A DNA stretch of 64,000 nucleotides. It comes from Paractinoplanes ferrugineus. GTDB lineage: Bacteria > Actinomycetota > Actinomycetes > Mycobacteriales > Micromonosporaceae. The DNA lies in the NCBI RefSeq assembly GCF_016862195.1, contig NZ_BOMM01000028.1, positions 1 to 64,000 of the forward strand, written 5' to 3'. Below the pieces are notes generated by a model. It did no database searches. It saw nothing but the letters and a program-made list of their open reading frames with translations, and had not been told where the DNA came from. The stretch's first letter is position 1; each line of letters begins with the position of its first letter. The translations under genes and the position numbers were made by a program. This document shows, one piece after another, positions 62,398 through 64,000 of this stretch.

Positions 62398-63657
62398 TCA
62401 GCTCACGGCGGCGGCGGCGGGGACGCGGGGGGCGGGTTCCGGCTCGGGGGTGGGGTCGGCGGGACCGTCCCAGTCGTCGTTGACGTTCTCGTGGCTGACC
62501 GGGGTGCGCCGCGACCGCCGCCAGACCGCGACGGCGAAGGCCACCAGCACGGCGAACACGACGCCGGCGCCGGCCAGGCCGCCGATCAGGTGGCCGATCG
62601 CCCACATCACGGCGCCGACGACGGCGGCGGCGGGCAGGGTGATCAGCCAGGCGGTGATCATGCGGCCGGCGACTCGCCAGCGCACCTGGGCGCCGGGCTG
62701 GCCGAGGCCGGAGCCGAGCACCGAGCCGGTGGCGACGTGGGTGGTGGACAGCGCGAAGCCGAGGTGGCTCGAGGCCAGGATGACGGCGGCGGCGCCGGAC
62801 TGGGCGGCCATGCCCTGGGCGGGCCGGATGTCGACGAGGCCCTTGCCGAGCGTACGGATGATGCGCCAGCCGCCCAGGTAGGTGCCGAGGGCGATGGCGA
62901 GGGCGCAGGCCACCTTGACCCAGAACGGGATGTTCTTGGTGTCGGTCCAGTCGCCCGACGCGATCAGGGCGAGGGTGATCACGCCCATGGTCTTCTGCGC
63001 GTCGTTGGTGCCGTGCGCGAGCGAGACGAGCGAGGCGCTGCCGATCTGGCCCCACTTGAAGCCCTGGTCGGTGTAGCGGGCCGCGAGCCCGGCGGTGATC
63101 CGGTGGATGATCCAGGTGCCGACCAGCGCGACCACGCCGGCGATCACCGGGGACAGGACGGCCGGGAGCAGGACCTTGCCGACGACACCGTCCAGCTTGG
63201 AGCCGTCGCCGTTCCAGTTGACCCCGGCCCAGCCGAGCCCGGCGATGGTGGCCCCGATGAGGCCGCCGAACAGCGCGTGCGAGGAACTCGACGGCAGCCC
63301 GAGCAGCCAGGTCGCCAGGTTCCAGATGATCCCGCCGACCAGGCCGGCCAGGATGATCAGGAGCAGCGCGTTGCCGCCGTCCGCCGCGAGCGCCGCCTTG
63401 GGCGTACCGTTCGAATTCTGGATCTTCACCACGGCGTTGGTGACCGTGAGCGCCACCTGGACCGACAGGAACGCCCCGACCAGGTTCAGCAGGCCGGAGA
63501 GGGCGACTGCCGTTTTCGGCCTGAGGGCCTTTGTCGCGATGGTCGTCGCCATCGCGTTGGCGGTGTCATGGAACCCGTTGGTGAAATCGAAGGCCAGTGC
63601 CGTCACGACAACCAGGGCGAGAACCACCGAAGCTTGTGTCACGAATGCGATGGTCAC
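62398..63657 (-). CDS. pit: PiT family low-affinity inorganic phosphate transporter
   Basis: A 419-residue protein of about ten spans. The two PiT signatures are present: FDFTNGFHDTANAMAT (about residues 23-38, GFHDxAN) and LAHGTNDAQKTMG (about 214-226). WLLGLPSSSSHALFGGL and SSHLGFALSTTHVATGS belong to the inverted repeats. It takes up metal-phosphate with protons or Na+. The C-terminus is a charged cytoplasmic tail. GTG at 63657 is the start; the upstream region has GTTCA-type repeats like PHO boxes. Confidence 0.93.
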   Translation of the reverse strand: MTIAFVTQASVVLALVVVTALAFDFTNGFHDTANAMATTIATKALRPKTAVALSGLLNLVGAFLSVQVALTVTNAVVKIQNSNGTPKAALAADGGNALLLIILAGLVGGIIWNLATWLLGLPSSSSHALFGGLIGATIAGLGWAGVNWNGDGSKLDGVVGKVLLPAVLSPVIAGVVALVGTWIIHRITAGLAARYTDQGFKWGQIGSASLVSLAHGTNDAQKTMGVITLALIASGDWTDTKNIPFWVKVACALAIALGTYLGGWRIIRTLGKGLVDIRPAQGMAAQSGAAAVILASSHLGFALSTTHVATGSVLGSGLGQPGAQVRWRVAGRMITAWLITLPAAAVVGAVMWAIGHLIGGLAGAGVVFAVLVAFAVAVWRRSRRTPVSHENVNDDWDGPADPTPEPEPAPRVPAAAAVS

Positions 63658-63683
63658 CCGCGTTGCGGTGCCGTATCTAGAGG

Positions 63684-63774
63684 ATGAACGTCACCTTTTC
63701 GATGTTCGATCCTCGTTAACCTGCTGTTTCCCAAATATGAACGCTGGGTAGCGAACGTTAAGCGCAGAGTGAAC
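63684..63774 (-). promoter_or_regulatory. GTTCA repeats upstream of pit, PHO-box-like
   Basis: On the minus strand GTTCAC (63769-63774), GTTCGC (63751-63756), GTTCAT (63737-63742) and GTTCAT (63684-63689) occur before the transporter. The Streptomyces PhoP box is made of 11-bp direct repeats starting G(G/T)TCA; the spacing of the outer pair here is 32 rather than 33 bp, so the match is incomplete. Confidence 0.4.
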
Positions 63775-63801
63775 GGCCGGGCGCTTTGCACCCGGCCGTT
63801 C
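63771..63801 (-). terminator. Hairpin after the partial DUF3349 gene
   Basis: An 11-bp perfect stem GAACGGCCGGG/CCCGGCCGTTC (63771-63781 with 63791-63801) with a 9-nt loop lies 12 nt downstream of the stop at 63814. No U-tract. Confidence 0.75.
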
Positions 63802-63813
63802 ATGTGAGGTTCA

Positions 63814-64000
63814 TCATTCGGTGGGCGGGTCCACCAGCGGCCAGCCGCCGGCCGCCAGGTGGGCCGACACCCGCGCGACGTCGGCCGGCGTCGCGTCCTG
63901 GAGCATCGAGTCGCTGATCATCTCCTCGATGTCCTGGCCGCTGATCGGCGCGGCGGAGCCCTCCGACTGCCGGGCGAGTTCCTTGGCGATGCCACGGATC
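63814..64000 (-). CDS. C-terminal part of a DUF3349-like protein
   Basis: The minus strand is open from the right edge to TGA at 63814-63816 and encodes about 61 residues ending SAHLAAGGWPLVDPPTE. The acidic segment IEEMISDSMLQDATPADVARV followed by the GGWPL motif resembles DUF3349 proteins (mycobacterial Rv0543c-like), small proteins of unknown function. The start lies beyond the window. The recognition is moderate. Confidence 0.6.
   Translation of the reverse strand, partial: IRGIAKELARQSEGSAAPISGQDIEEMISDSMLQDATPADVARVSAHLAAGGWPLVDPPTE

Overview
The window is about 72% GC by eye, dense in genes on both strands, and reads as a filamentous actinobacterium of the Micromonosporaceae, most likely Actinoplanes or a close relative. 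Family-level clues are a secreted GH6 cellulase with a perfect 14-bp CebR-type operator, many XRE/MmyB, TetR, PaaX and MarR regulators, a DUF222/HNH (13E12-type) protein, a methyl-accepting chemotaxis protein (Actinoplanes makes motile spores), a SigE-type ECF sigma factor and PP2C phosphatases. The genus is an inference from gene content. No rRNA, tRNA, CRISPR array, insertion sequence or prophage block was recognised.

Layout. 1-8.9 kb: a truncated gene with a 5-residue repeat, a DksA-like zinc-finger protein, a four-gene ABC exporter operon (two FtsX-type permeases, two ATPases, every junction a 4-nt overlap) and a DUF5995 protein. 9-12.7 kb: two divergent surface proteins, an aldo/keto reductase behind a MerR-type promoter, and a TetR regulator. 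12.9-19.4 kb: MFS exporter, short-chain dehydrogenase with a divergent MmyB-type regulator, and a membrane GGDEF gene broken by a one-base frameshift. 19.4-25.3 kb: HNH protein, prolyl aminopeptidase, XRE-cupin regulator divergent from a His-rich methyltransferase, and a GH18 chitinase-like protein. 25.4-28.5 kb: a processive glycosyltransferase fused to a c-di-GMP EAL domain. 28.5-33.2 kb: a four-gene catabolic operon (dehydrogenase, amidohydrolase, MaoC hydratase, acyl-CoA ligase) opposite a PaaX regulator, sharing a dyad promoter. 33.2-38.1 kb: ECF sigma factor with a membrane partner, MFS exporter, and a MarR-membrane protein-PP2C operon. 38.2-45.1 kb: GH6 cellulase, a phosphoribosyltransferase with a frameshift, an EEP nuclease-like protein and a GH2 glycosidase. 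45.3-52.7 kb: GAF-GGDEF protein, FUSC-type membrane protein, chemotaxis receptor, serine hydrolase. 52.7-60.5 kb: fused alpha-beta glycyl-tRNA synthetase, acyl-CoA dehydrogenase, CGNR regulator with EamA exporter, a second S33 hydrolase, and a phage-like M15-type protein. 60.8-64 kb: Tat-exported glycerophosphodiesterase, PiT phosphate transporter with a small partner, and a partial DUF3349 protein.

Three cross-cutting patterns stand out. First, short tandem repeats are everywhere: between genes the period is mostly 16-17 nt and the arrays sit beside or contain stop codons, mainly in gaps between convergent genes; inside genes the period is a multiple of 3. Second, about nineteen genes have a TANNNT-like -10 hexamer ending 6-8 nt before the start codon, the arrangement of leaderless mRNAs. 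Third, c-di-GMP signalling recurs (two GGDEF genes and the glycosyltransferase-EAL fusion) alongside polysaccharide synthesis and degradation genes.
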